A stretch of 64,000 nt of DNA from Aspergillus flavus. Lineage: Eukaryota > Ascomycota > Eurotiomycetes > Eurotiales > Aspergillaceae. The stretch is taken from positions 3,658,001-3,722,000 of the forward strand of contig NC_092406.1 in NCBI RefSeq assembly GCF_009017415.1. The letters run 5' to 3'. A program made the position numbers and the translations under genes. Below are positions 46,220-58,221 of this stretch, piece by piece (positions within the stretch are counted from its first letter, which is position 1; the number at the start of each line of letters is the position of its first letter). The notes under the pieces are model-generated. The model saw only the letters and a list, made by a program, of their open reading frames with translations. It was not told where the DNA came from and made no database searches.

Positions 46220-47123
46220 TTTGGAGTGGAAATTGGTGATCTGTGTATATGATTGAGATATTTATTGAGATGGTTAAGTGACATGTCTATGTGTAGTTTA
46301 TGGTCTTTATATATCCTTGAAGAATCTGATGGTCTGATAGTGTGGAGTTTGAGTCGATACAAGGGTCCCTTTTGAGACGCGCCGTTGTGTTTCATGTTCA
46401 GCCTGTTACTCAACCGGACAAGATTTGTTCCAGAACATTACTACATTAATGAAGCTATCTCGATTCCATGTCTGTTTTCAGGATTCTCGTCTCACCAATG
46501 TCGGGAATTGACTAACGTTGCATTAGGGCTTTTACAGGGGTGATCGGCTGGAAGTGGAGGTATTCCAGAACAAATGCCGAAGAGTGATCTGATCTATGTG
46601 CCTTGTTCACTCGTCATCCCTGGATTAGGCCCTAAATACAGCCTTCAAACTCTATCTAAAGCATATATCTCCCTGACTTTGTGATGATCTCCAGTTGATA
46701 ACCGGGTTCGAGGGTATGCCGAGAGCTGAACCGTTTCGAAGAATTTTAACATGAAACTAGATCGCATCGCCACCTTCGTAGTAGACTTACCGAGTCAAGA
46801 TTTTAATATAGCTTCATAAACCAGATTGGTGGAATAACAAGATTGCATTCTTGATCTGGTTGATATTGGGGGTGGCGTAGTTAGCTAGCAGATATAGCTC
46901 GTTTCTATATTATCTCTTTACCACTCGACCAAAACACCATATAGCCCTAAGATCGTGGCTTGGACATTCTATCCCTGACATATTATACCAGTAGGACTCA
47001 ATTCCATATGCTACTAGTAACAAAATAACCAGGCATATTTTGATCGTTACTCCTATTTTGGTATTCATGCATACTATCATACATTGATCCCTCACCCACC
47101 AAATATACTCGTCCCCGAGTGAA
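46220..47123. other. Intergenic, no gene seen
   Basis: About 900 bp. It holds the promoter of the protease at its left end and the 3' flank of the next minus-strand gene at its right. No frame, repeat or RNA gene was supported. Confidence 0.4.
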
Positions 47124-48711
47124 CTACTGACTTGCCCAAGTCGTTGGCACCTTAGGATACTTGCCCGCATCCAGCCCCAGATCTTTGTATACAGCATCAT
47201 CACCTGGTCAAACATTAGTACATAGTTCAACATAGAACCCATGGTACCCTTACCTTTCAATGAGTCAACTCTCTCCTCATTCTCGCCCTCCAACTTCTCC
47301 AATTCCTCCCCAGGCTGCACCTCCTCAGACCGCTTGCCGTCAGACTCGGCTGTAGCAGCCTTTCCCAGATCATCTGTAGCTTCACCGATCATTAGGAACT
47401 GGGCGTTCGGATAGTCGATGAACTCAGGTGTCAATGGCGCCCAGCGGTAATCCTGAAACTTTTCGCGGACACTACCCAGCAAAGTCAGTCGTGAGTTCAG
47501 GGACGATAGATGGAATTGGACAAACCTTTCAGGGTACTCAGGGTCCTTTGGGAGTTGCGCAGAGGAAGGGCCGGGATACTTCGGGTTCTTCGACTGCACA
47601 ATCCAGCTGCCGCGCGCGTGAAGACCAAAGTCTTCCTGGAGAGGGCCAATCTCCCCGGGGATAGTCAAAATGTACGCCAGGTGCGAGGCTCGCTTGGTGG
47701 ATGTGATCGCATAGACGCCTTCTGCATACGGCTTGGCTTCCGGCACAGTGCGTTCGCCACGAGTCGAGGTTTCATATTTCTCACCGGCAATGAAGTTCTC
47801 CTGGAGCTCTTTCATCGTCTGTCCAGCCTTCTCGACGAAACCCATGTCTCTCTCTCTCCCGCTCGTTGGAAACTTCTTTTTGGGCAATAGCATCAGCCGA
47901 CACTTCGCGCCAGCTTCTAAAGACCCCTGCGTTTGATCCAGGGAGGCCCCTAAAGGAGTTGGACGGAGTACAATGAAGCTTCGGGCAACGTCATCCACAC
48001 TATTTGGTTCGGACACGTTAACACGGGGTCGGTAAAAGAAATAGATCACGCCTTTCTCGAGTATATTCGAAGGAACGGCTTCCTCTCTTTCCTTCGATTT
48101 TTGGATCCCAGATTCGACCCCATCCGCAGCGGGCTTCTCTTGGTCTACGCGTCGTCAGTATTATGCCACTTGAAACATGTACAAGAGTTATTACCGTCGG
48201 CAGATTTTGCCTGTTCAGTCTTTGATTCCTGTGAATCTTTTTTGTCATTCCCGTGCTCTTCCTTGCTTTCCTCTACTTGCTCATCTTTCTGTTCTTCTTT
48301 TGGCCCCACTGCTTGCTCTTCTCCAGGCTCTTCCTTCTTGCCCTCCGCTGGCTCCTCATTCTGTTGACCCTTCTCTTCCACTTCTGGTTTCTCATTCGAC
48401 TGAGCCTTCTCTCCCTCTACTTGCTCCTCAACCGGCTGAGCCTTCTCTCCCTCTGCTTCTTGTTCACCATGCTCCTCCTTCTTTTCCTTTACATGCTTTT
48501 CCGCATCTTCCTTTCGCTCCTCCACCTTCTTGTCTTCATCCCGCGCAGCCTTCTTGTCATCCTTCTTGCTCCTCTTCGGCTCGGGACCTTTATGCGCAGC
48601 TTCCTTACGCTTTGCGCCCGCTCCACCCTTGCTCTTCGTGTCGGGACCGGCTGATATGGCTTCTTTCGCCTTCTGTGCAGCTTGGCGCGTCGAAGTCCTA
48701 GTCGCGGCCAT
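47124..48711 (-). CDS. Conserved fungal protein with Lys/Glu-rich N-terminus
   Basis: Three exons (48195-48711, 47254-48144, 47124-47203) separated by two 50-nt introns give 495 residues. The first 175 residues are highly charged and repetitive (KEEHGEQ, EGEKAQ, EEPAEGKKEE), with an early basic patch RKEAAHKGPEPKRSKK that looks like a nuclear signal. The following part is a compact domain: GVIYFFYRPRVNV, RSFIVLRPTPLGA, CRLMLLPKKKFP, YAITSTKRASHLAYILTIP, FGLHARGSWIVQSKNP and APLTPEFIDYPNAQFLMIGE. I have seen this domain in uncharacterised Aspergillus proteins, but no motif assigns a function; no BTB domain is visible. A nuclear role is only a guess from the basic patch. Confidence 0.8.
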
Positions 48712-49004
48712 TGTGAGTCAAGTAACGATTCAATTTAAAGATGGAGGGTCCAATTGGATGATAGGATGTCAGGAAAAAGGGATAATTGAAAGATGACAAG
48801 CTACGAGGCGGGTCTCGACCCGAGAGATGCGACTTGTGCTGCTCCCTCAAGTGGGCAGCCGACGATGAGGACCGTCTGACGTCATCCATGCCAGCATCCT
48901 TTTCCGGACTAGCGCAGCTCAAGCAAGTCTACGGGCACGTGACCTCAGCGATCGAGATCTGGAAAGCGAGTAGTGATGTCAACGATTCTCCTCGTGGTCT
49001 TTTC

Positions 49005-49646
49005 TCAATCTAGATCCATCTGCTCCGATGGAGTAGTCTCTTGATTGGAATTGGCGCCATGCGATGGAGATCTTGAACAGAAACTCTCCGAAGATTCTAA
49101 CTCGCTCAGTCCGACATCCGAAAGGCCGCTTGCCGGACTGGCCAAAGCCTCGTTGGACTGCTTCGTTCTTCTGCGTAGCTTTCTTTGTTTAAGATTCGGC
49201 CCATCTTCGTGTCGTCGAGCTTGTGGCATTCCAGGGCTTTGTTTCTGGAATACTTGGAAATACTCGGGAGCCGTGCTGGACGGTTTCCTTTTCTTGCCTC
49301 GGTTATATCTTGACATCGGCTTGGTGATACTATTGTCAGATTCACAATGTAGATCCTCCATTGAGTCCACCAGCTCGGCTTGCCAATACTCGGAATTGGG
49401 CCCTGGAAGAAACAAAATAGTAGGCTTGGAAGATACAGGGGGAGGTTCCTCCTCCGGCTCCTCAACAGCATATGGCTGTATCACAATAGGAGCGTTCTGA
49501 TCGGAGTTCCGACTTAAAGGATCCTCTGGTGCATTGCTTGTATTCTGACTTTGTTGGGATGGTGTAGATTCTTGTTTATTATCTGACATTGTGGAGGCTT
49601 GGAATGGTCCAGAAGCAGTGTCGTAAATTCCAGACATCGCATCCAT
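49005..49646 (-). CDS. Hypothetical Ser/Pro-rich protein
   Basis: A single 213-codon frame. The product is polar and disordered-looking, with an acidic EEPEEEPPPVSSKP stretch, a basic GKKRKPSS cluster and another basic run LKQRKLRRRTKQ that could direct it to the nucleus. It ends in acidic EQMDLD. No domain is recognised. Support is frame length and low-complexity patterns common in fungal nuclear proteins. The gene lies 293 bp upstream of the Lys/Glu-rich gene on the same strand. A second ATG follows at codon 4. Confidence 0.55.
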   Translation of the reverse strand: MDAMSGIYDTASGPFQASTMSDNKQESTPSQQSQNTSNAPEDPLSRNSDQNAPIVIQPYAVEEPEEEPPPVSSKPTILFLPGPNSEYWQAELVDSMEDLHCESDNSITKPMSRYNRGKKRKPSSTAPEYFQVFQKQSPGMPQARRHEDGPNLKQRKLRRRTKQSNEALASPASGLSDVGLSELESSESFCSRSPSHGANSNQETTPSEQMDLD

Positions 49647-50376
49647 ATCACGCTAGCCCAAGTCCAGGATAAGAACGTCTTGAATGGGATATATTGTAGT
49701 CATGCCAAATAAAGAAAGATAAAGTACAGGACATCGCTCGGCTTCAAAGTATTGGGTTGACGTATGCATTTCATTCGAGAATATTCTGCAGAGTGACTAA
49801 TTGGAACTGAAGACGTTACTGCCCTGAGTCGTACCTATGATGTGTGTTAGTGGAGAGGCGCCCACGGTTGTTCTTCGGCGGGGAGAGTCTGGGGAATGGT
49901 GAGGGATCCATTTGGGATCACATCCTCAAGGAGGAAATAGGTGGGTTGTGCCCCCGAAAAGGTCGGTATAAACATCTAGTCCATTTTCATAGAGATCCAA
50001 TATGGGAATCAATGGTTGCCATGGAATTGTTTCTAATACGAAAACAGTGTAAGTTGTAGTGCCATACTCCGTACGGGAAGACAATTGATGTTCCCCTGGC
50101 AGCTTCTCACCGCCGGGGCCCATCATTGGCCAACGGGATTCGCTTATTGGCTCTTCCGGCGGGCGACACAATAAGTCCACGTTTACCGCCTCATCGCTCT
50201 TAGTTTAGTTGTCCAGACTGTCCCCGAGTCCAGACGCTCCCCGACCTTACCTGCGTGATCCTCTGCCATTCTGCCCGTTGTAGCAGTGGATGAGGTGGTC
50301 GCTTTTGTGATCTCTTTATATCTAGCGTGCGGAGCTTGCTTCTCTATGGTGCGGCTCCGGCCAACTCTCCTTCAAG
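49647..50376. other. Divergent intergenic region, promoter of the alpha-COP gene
   Basis: About 730 bp between divergently transcribed genes. Short frames of 71-84 codons look like chance. A TACTCCGTA 9-mer, the same motif clustered near 18.2 kb, occurs at 50065-50073. Confidence 0.4.
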
Positions 50377-53300
50377 ATGCAGTCCTCCCCAAACATGCTC
50401 ACTAAGGTATGTCCTCCCCTCCAATGCCCCCGGCGATCTGGCTCTGGAGTTTCAAGGGCAACTATTAAACATCATATCCCACACAGTTCGAGTCGAAGTC
50501 CTCCAGAGCGAAGGGAATCGCTTTCCATCCCAAGCGGTTAGTCCACGACTGAGTTCCCACGCGTCGCAATCAAGCACCGCTGACCCTGACGGAACCAGGC
50601 CATGGATCTTAGTATCGCTTCACTCGTCGACTATCCAACTATGGGATTATCGCATGGGAACCCTCATTGACCGTTTCGAAGAACACGATGGCCCCGTTCG
50701 AGGCATTGACTTCCATCCTACACAACCCCTCTTCGTGTCCGGAGGCGATGACTACAAGATCAAAGTTTGGAACTATCAAACGCGGAGATGCCTTTTCACA
50801 CTCAATGGCCATCTCGACTATGTGCGCACAGTGTTCTTCCATCCCGAGCTCCCTTGGATCCTTTCCGCGTCGGACGATCAGACAATCCGGATATGGAACT
50901 GGCAGAACCGGTCACTGAGTAAGTTGACATCTGGCCACCTATTCCGCACCAAACTGACTTCAAGTGTTCAGTCTGTACGATGACGGGTCACAATCACTAT
51001 GTGATGTGCGCGCAATTTCACCCAACCGAGGACTTGATTGCCTCCGCCTCCCTAGACCAGTCTGTCCGTATCTGGGACATCTCGGGCCTGCGGAAGAAGC
51101 ACTCCGCGCCGACGACCATGTCGTTCGAAGACCAGATGGCTCGGGCCAACCCCAGTCAGGCAGACATGTTCGGAAACACCGATGCAGTTGTGAAGTTTGT
51201 CTTGGAGGGCCACGACCGAGGAGTCAACTGGGTGTCCTTCCACCCCACTCTGCCCCTTATCGTCTCCGCGGGTGACGACCGCCTGATAAAGTTATGGAGG
51301 ATGAGTGGTACGTTATAACTAAGCGCGTTCCATGCGTGATTAGGGTCGCTAACATTGCACGATAGATACCAAAGCCTGGGAAGTCGATACATGTCGCGGT
51401 CATTTCCAGAATGCCTCAGCCTGTCTGTTCCACCCTCACCAAGATCTGATCCTCTCCGTCGGCGAAGATAAAACAATCAGAGCATGGGACTTGAATAAGA
51501 GAACCTCGGTCCAATCGTTCAAGCGGGATCTGGATCGCTTCTGGGTTATTGCTGCTCATCCCGAAATCAATCTCTTTGCCGCGGGTCACGACACTGGTGT
51601 CATGGTTTTCAAGTTGGAGCGCGAGAGGCCAGCTTCTGCGGTTTACCAGAATCAGTTGTTCTACATTACCAAGGAGAAGCATGTCAAGTCGTATGACTTC
51701 GCCAAGAATGTCGAATCCCCGCCGATGCTCTCGTTGCGTAAGCTTGGTGCTCCCTGGGTGCCTCCACGAACGGTCTCGTACAACCCCGCTGAGCGTGCTA
51801 TCCTGGTTACTTCGCCAACAGATGGTGGCGTGTACGAGCTGATTCACCTCCCAAGGGATGCTACTGGTGCCGTGGAACCAACCGACGTAAAACGTGGCCA
51901 AGCTTCCTCTGCTGTCTTCGTCGCGCGCAATCGATTCGCTGTTTTCAACCAAGCAAACCAGCAGGTGGACATCAAGGACTTGAGCAACTCCACTACGAAG
52001 ACTATCAAACCTCCTCCAGGCACCACCGATATCTACTTTGGCGGTACCGGCTGTCTACTCTTTGTCACTCCCACCACCGTCGCTCTTTTCGATATCCAAC
52101 AAAAGAAGCAGTTGGCTGAGTTGGCTGTCAGCGGCGTCAAATACGTTGTCTGGTCCAACGATGGCCTTTATGCAGCTTTGCTCAGCAAACACAATGTGAC
52201 GATTGTCACCAAATCCCTTGAGCAAGTAAGTAGCTTGCACGAGACGATTCGTATCAAGAGCGCCGCCTGGGATGACGCTGGCGTCCTTCTCTACTCCACC
52301 TTGAACCACGTTAAGTACTCTCTTCTTAATGGGTAAGTATGATCCTCGTTGTGATGAAGCACACATGCTGATATTGTAATAGTGACAATGGCATTATCCG
52401 CACCCTCGACCAGACTGTTTATCTCGTCAAGGTCAAGGGCCGGAACGTCTACTGCTTGGACCGCAGTGCCAAGCCCAGAATTCTGGAAATCGATCCTACA
52501 GAGTACCGGTTCAAGCTGGCGCTGGTTAAGAGAAACTATGATGAGATGCTCCAGATCATCAAGACATCTAGTCTTGTCGGTCAAAGCATCATCTCATACC
52601 TGCAGAAGAAGGGCTACCCAGAGATTGCGCTGCAGTTCGTGCAGGACCCCCAGACCCGTTTCGAGCTCGCCCTGGAGTGCGGTAACCTTGACGTTGCCGT
52701 CGAGATGGCTAGAGAGTTGGACCGCCCCAATCTGTGGAGCCGACTTGGCACGGAAGCTCTGGCCCATGGCAACCACCAGGTAGTGGAGATGGCCTACCAA
52801 AAGCAGCGGAACTTCGACAAGCTGTCGTTCCTCTACTTGGCCACTGGTGACCAGGAGAAGCTTGGACGAATGGCCAAGATTGCTGAACATCGTGGTGATT
52901 TCACTTCCCGGTTCCAGAACGCCATCTACCGTGGCGATGTTGAGGATAGGATCCAGATGTTCAAGGAGGTCGATCTTTGTAAGTTCACAATTTAGCATCT
53001 CCGTCATAATGCCTCGCTAACAGCTTGTAGATCCTCTGGCGTATTTGACGGCAAAGACCCATGGGTTGACCGAAGAGGCGGAGTCCATCCTCGAGGCTTG
53101 CGGCCTCACGGAAGACCAGATCACTCTGCCCACGGGCGACGGGATCCCCCAGGTTCCCCAGCCTATCGTGCCAACTTTCAAGTCGAACTGGCCCGTCAAG
53201 GCTGCTGCCCATTCGTCGTTCGAGAAGGCGTTGCTCGGAGAGGTTGGCGCGGATGATGAAGCTGCGGCTATTGGCTTTGAAGCTGAAGAGGAAGAGGAAG

Positions 53301-54427
53301 AGGCTGAGACCGCCGGCGAGCACCTTGAAGATGAGGACGAGGACGTTGCTGGATGGGACATGGGAGACGAGATTAATGTCGAGGAAGATGTTGACTTCGT
53401 TAATGTGGACAGCGCTGAGGCGGGTGCTGGCAGCACTGAGGCCGACCTTTGGGCTCGCAACTCCCCTCTTGCCGCTGACCACGTCGCCGCTGGCTCCTTT
53501 GACACCGCTATGCAGCTCCTCAACCGCCAGGTTGGCGCCGTAAACTTCGCGCCTCTCAAGCCACGTTTCTTGGAAGTATATAAGGCCTCTAAGACTTATC
53601 TCCCAGCAACTCCCGGCCTGCCACCCCTGGTCAACTACGTTCGCCGGACTGTTGAGGAGACTGACTCGCGCAAGGTCCTCCCCGTTATCGCGAAGGATCT
53701 GGAGACCATTGCCAACGTAGACCTGCAGGAAGGCTACGCTGCGATGAGGGCTAACAAGCTCGAGGACGGCGTGAGAATCTTCAAGGGCATCTTGCACTCT
53801 CTCCTCGTGAACACTGTGTCGTCTGAGGCCGAGGTTGAACAGGCGAAGAAGATCATCGAGACCGCTCGGGAATACATCCTTGCGATGTCGATCGAATTGG
53901 AGCGCCGTTCTGTTGGAACCGACACCCCAGAAAACCTCAAGAGAAGCCTCGAGCTTTCTGCTTACTTCACGATCCCCAAGCTGGAGGTTGCGCATCGCCA
54001 GCTGGCACTGATGGCAGCAATGAAGCTTGCCTTTGCCAACAAGAATTACTCCTCAGCCCTCAGCTTTGCCAACCGGATGTTGGCGAACGGTGGCTCCCCT
54101 AAGCTCCTTGATCAGGTAAGTCAGATGACAAAGGTTTTGATTTCACACGGCGAGATGCTGACCAGTACACAGGCAAAGAAGATCAAGACTCAGTGCGAGC
54201 GCAGCCCGCAGGATAAGATTGACATCGAGTTCGACCAGTTTGCCGAGTTCGATATCTGCGCTGCTTCCCATTCACCGATCTATAGCGGCTCCCCAAGCGT
54301 GTCGGATCCTTTCACCGGCGCTAAGTATCATGAACAGTATAAGGGCACCGTGTGTCGGATATCCGACGTGACCGAGATCGGTGCGCCGGCTAGTGGATTA
54401 AGGTTGTACGTTCCGGGCCAACATTAA
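50377..54427 (+). CDS. COP1: Coatomer subunit alpha (alpha-COP)
   Basis: Eight exons: 50377-50406, 50487-50536, 50599-50918, 50972-51307, 51366-52332, 52383-52978, 53031-54115 and 54173-54427; introns 50-80 nt; 1212 residues, the expected length. The N-terminus [19 protein letters not shown] leads into WD40 repeats ([66 protein letters not shown]), a second propeller, then the helical solenoid with [12 protein letters not shown] and RDLDRPN-like segments, an acidic linker, and a C-terminal domain ending [20 protein letters not shown]. Alpha-COP is part of the COPI coat that carries cargo from Golgi to ER and reads dilysine signals through its first propeller. Essential housekeeping gene. Confidence 0.97.
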
Positions 54428-54871
54428 AGATGAAGGAGTCGGAAGATACTCTGTCATGTAATTCTCTGTCTCCAATGTGAAAACATATGAAGCGAATATT
54501 TTTACGTGGGGGGAAGTTTGGTGATAGGGTGGCGCCCATGGCTGGAAGGAAAGCCGCTTACTAGATGTATGGATTTGCTGTTTACACTAATTTCCCAGCG
54601 ACGTTGTTTTATATTACCTTGACTTCTACTTTCGCAATGCAACTTCAAGATGTTCATGAAAAAATAAAGAAGAAGAAGAAGAAGAAGAAGAAGAATGGTT
54701 CATGTATACATACACAGAGAAGAGAGTCGTCCCCATACCTGCAATTCGCAGTGGAGTAGAGAGATCATGCCAGCAAACTATCGTACAAATCCAAATCCAT
54801 CTATACTCTAACAAATCTATAAATAAACATACCATCCATACCACCAATCAATCAACCAATCAATCAATCGA
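54428..54871. other. Convergent intergenic region with simple repeats
   Basis: About 440 bp between convergent genes. It holds nine AAG units at 54667-54693 and a CAAT/CAAC-type tetranucleotide stretch around 54845-54878. No gene is seen. Confidence 0.6.
54667..54693. repeat. (AAG)9 microsatellite
   Basis: Nine perfect AAG units lie in the 3' flank of the alpha-COP gene, outside any coding frame I support. Confidence 0.9.
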
Positions 54872-55570
54872 TTAATCACACCTCCCATCTTTCCATCCAG
54901 TCCTCCACCTCTCCTCCCAAAACCGACAATCAAACTCCTTCTTCCCCAGTTTCCGATTCACCTCATTATGCGCCTCACACATCCACGTCCCGAAATCCGC
55001 TCTCCCCTTTAACCGCGGCTCATTACGTCCACTGGGCTCGGCCATCCAGTTTCGGAAATCATCCGCACACACCCAGCACGGATACAAGCGCGAGAATATC
55101 TTCAGGAACGTCCGCATCTCGCCCTGTTGTTCCTGCGTCGCTTGCACGGGGTACGATGCCGTTAGGGAATGGAGGAATGTCCATGTTGAACGACCGAGCG
55201 CTTCTACGTCTGGGGGACAGTCGTCTCGTGGTTGGGGTGTGGATGTACTGGTAGTTGACTCGGGGGTTGGTTTTGTGGTTGTTGGGGTTGAGGTTGCGCC
55301 TTGGGCTTTGGCTTGTTTGGTTAGGTTGCGCCAGGATGCGGCGGAGGTGCAGAGGCGACATCTAGATTCCGTTCGTTAGTGGGCTTGGGTAGATATGGAA
55401 GGGGAGTAAAAGACGTACGGTTTTCCATCTTTGTCGAGAATGACCCCGTTGGGCAGTTTCGTCATTCCATTCGCATCTTTGGTCTCCTCTGTTGATGAGC
55501 TCGCGGCTGCGGGTGTTTGGTGGGGGAATAGGTTCTTCGGTAGACTGGGTTGTGATTCCGAGGTTGACAT
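54872..55570 (-). CDS. erv1: FAD-linked sulfhydryl oxidase Erv1 (ALR)
   Basis: Two exons (55419-55570 and 54872-55361) with a 57-nt intron give 213 residues. The N-terminal extension carries CRLC (residues 52-55), the shuttle disulfide region. The Erv/ALR domain shows LGRSTWTFLHSLTASYP, the active-site YPCWVCADDF (Cys146 and Cys149) and MCEAHNEVNRKLGKKEFDC with the structural cysteines 179 and 196 and the HNxVN FAD-binding motif. Erv1 reoxidises Mia40 in the mitochondrial intermembrane space and passes electrons to cytochrome c. All key residues are present. The start gives a typical fungal N-terminus. Confidence 0.95.
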
Positions 55571-56165
55571 TGTGGATTTGTTTGCTCTTCACGAGAGTGT
55601 CAGCCGTCGATCAACTGAGTAGTATCTCTGATGCTTTTCGGAGGTGCTCGGTATACCGCGGAGGTGCGTCGTGGTTGACGGGAATGGTCAGGTTCGTAGG
55701 GAAGAGGAGTTCCAATCCCTCGGACGTATGTACACAGATATTAAAGATGGGTATCCTCCCCGGGTTATATTCTTGAATTTTGCCTTTTCTTCTCCGTTCT
55801 TTGCCCTTCTGGTTGTCCTCCAGGAACCAAAGTAAGCATAAAATTAGTGCTTTGTCAGCTGATTCTTTTCCCCGGGTTTCCACTCCCGGTGCCTGGACAG
55901 GAATGTCCCGCCGTTCATCAACGACCGAGCTAACTTAGTTGGTTGCTTGTGTACGATTACTAGGTACTTTCTATAGACGGATAATACTTGTTCGAGTCAA
56001 TTCGTTGTTACGAGTTCGATTTCTTGGTTTTGCGATACCGACAAATCTATAGCTGCACTATCCGATAGTTCGGAATTGGCGTCGCGTCGCGAATTGCCCG
56101 CGTTCGATTCGAAAGTCGCGAATTCATCCCCGAAGAACTTAATAAGAGCAAGCGTGAAGAACAAG
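55571..56165. promoter_or_regulatory. Shared divergent promoter of erv1 and the HIRIP3-like gene
   Basis: About 600 bp between divergent start codons at 55570 and 56166. Open frames of 63-94 codons cross it on both strands without recognisable content. No specific site is assigned. Confidence 0.45.
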
Positions 56166-57368
56166 ATGGCATCTCGACGTCGTGTAGTATCCGATTCGGA
56201 GTCCGAGTCTGATGAACCCGTCGGGCCTTCGGTCCCTTCCGATGATGTGCTCGAAAAGGCTCTACGCGACACCGTCGCGAAGATTTACAAATCGGGGAAT
56301 ATGGAGGAATTAACGGTTAAGCGGGTGCGCATGGCTGCCGAGAAAGTCCTCGGGGTCGAGGAGGGCTTTTTTAAGGGGAGCAGCATTTGGAAGTCAAAGA
56401 GTGATCAGATAATCAAGGATGAAGTGGTATGTTTTGGGAATGTTTTGTAGTTGTACAATTGGGTTAGTCGTTTGCTAATTGTTACGGGTCCATAGGAGGT
56501 ACAAGATAAGCGGGCGCAAGAACCGAAGTCGGATGAAGAGCTAGAGGAGCCTGCTCCTCCCGCAAAGAAGGCTTCTTCCGCTAAAAGGACCAAACCCGAC
56601 AAAGCTGAGACATCGCGAAAGCGAAGGAAAACGAATACACCAGAACACGAAGACCAGAGTGAAGTCAGCGCACCACTAGATGATGAGAGTGAGGAGGAAG
56701 TGAAAAAGCCCGCTAAAAAACAACCAAAATCGACTGCCGGAAAGAGTTCGAAACCGAAGCCTTCGAAAGAACAGATGTCAGATGACTCGGGGGACGTAGA
56801 GCCAAAAAAAGATGATGTCGCACCATCAGAGGCTGAGGAATCTAAGAATGACCGCGGAGAGGACTCGGAGAGCGAAATGTCAGTGGTTCTTGACGAAGAG
56901 CCTAAGCCTACCCGAAAGCGACAGAAGAGTGCCGGTTCCGAAGCTTCAACACAGAAAGGGAAGAAGAAGACGATCACAGCTAAAGCGAAGGACGCGGACC
57001 TTGACCCAGACCAAAAGAAGATAAAGGAGTTGCAAGATTTGCTGGTCAAATGCGGCATCAGGAAACTTTGGTGGCGACTGCTGGCTCCATATGAGACATC
57101 CAAGGAAAAGATCGGACACCTTGAGGGAATGCTCAGGGAGGCAGGGATGACGGGACCATTCAAGGGAAAGGAAGCTGAAAGGAAAGCCTTGAAGATCAGA
57201 GAAAGGCGCGAGCTTCAAGCTGATGTCGCCTCGTGCCAAGAGGAGGTAAAGCTGTACGGTAAAGACGGTGCCGACGAAGAGAGCGATAGCGGACGACCAG
57301 GACGACGTTTAAACCGAGGCCGCAAGCACCTCGCCTTCTTAGAAGATGACGGGGAGGAGACGGACTGA
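56166..57368 (+). CDS. DEK-C domain / HIRIP3-like chromatin protein
   Basis: Two exons (56166-56426 and 56496-57368) with a 69-nt intron give 377 residues. After a Ser/Glu-rich start, residues of about 27-85 (LEKALRDTVAKIYKSG...LTVKRVRMAAEKVLGVEEGFF) match a DEK-C type helical domain. The middle is a long charged stretch with many KK and EE runs. A conserved block near the C-terminus (KIKELQDLLVKCGIRKLWWR, then KIGHLEGMLREAGMTGPFKG) matches HIRIP3-like proteins, which bind histones and associate with HIRA. A nuclear histone-chaperone role is inferred from that likeness. The protein shares a divergent promoter with erv1. Confidence 0.82.
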
Positions 57369-57524
57369 TGGCTGGACGGATGGCGCATTATGTGGTGGAG
57401 CATATTTAGCAGCTTCTGCCTGGAGCAGTTGATTGCCGTGTAATAATATTCCGAGTTCTTGCTGTATTAATGCCTTCATGGAATCAAAAGTAGAATTCAC
57501 AGTTATGATTATTGCGGTTGTCCG

Positions 57525-57979
57525 TCATTTTCCGGTCTTTGTCCCTCCCATACGTTGCGCGACTAAGCTGAAGACCGCGACCGAAGAGATAAAGAGGACG
57601 AGGTTATAGAACTGCATGGATCGTGATTAGTATTCCGACTCAATGCCCGTTTCTGGAGTTATAGATAGCTCACAGCAGTTCTGGAGTATTCATTCTCCTC
57701 GGCCTCCGTTCTGGCCTCAACGAATAACCGTCGTAGATTAGGAAGGTTTGCCTAATAAGAGGGTTAACGAGATCGTGGACATATAGCAATTCCAATTTCC
57801 ATACCATCACACCAGTCGAAGTGTACAATGCCAAGTGATATGGTCTGGAGTACTCCTGAGAAGTGGTGGTAATTAAGCTCCGCGGGCTTAAATGCTAAAA
57901 AGGCAGAGCCGCGTTTTGTGGACAACTTTTGGGTCCAGACACATGATGAGACCCTTTCCTTAATCCACTTCCACCTCAT
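57525..57979 (-). CDS. Small protein with one C-terminal membrane segment
   Basis: Three exons are proposed: 57827-57979, 57674-57751 and 57525-57611 (105 residues). The last two are well supported: consensus splice ends and a continuous product NLPNLRRLFVEARTEAEENEY followed by a hydrophobic helix FYNLVLFISSVAVFSLVAQRM and a short polar tail. The first exon is less certain; its 3' part reads FSGVLQTISLGI and joins in frame at GTACAC...TTATTAG. The layout suggests a tail-anchored protein of ER or mitochondria, but I do not recognise the family. It lies tail to tail with the HIRIP3-like gene and divergent from AP-1 beta. Confidence 0.5.
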
Positions 57980-58221
57980 CTTCTCCGCTCTCCCTCAACT
58001 GCGCCCATTCCCCCCTTTTCTTCCATAACCTGGGCCTTTGGGGATGACGCTTTAATTCTACCCTAATCCTTCCAGTCATTTGAAACGCCATATCCCCGAC
58101 CCACCGACGGTATCCCTGAACCTTTCGCCGCCGCCAAATTCCCCGCAGTGGTCCGCAAGGACACTCTTGCATACGTAATTCCGACTTCGTTCCTCGCTGC
58201 GGGAGCTCGATATCATTCACG

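Noticed and set aside
52985..53995. 336-codon minus-strand frame inside the alpha-COP gene
   Set aside because: Antisense of a conserved coding exon; GC-rich codon bias leaves the opposite strand open by chance.
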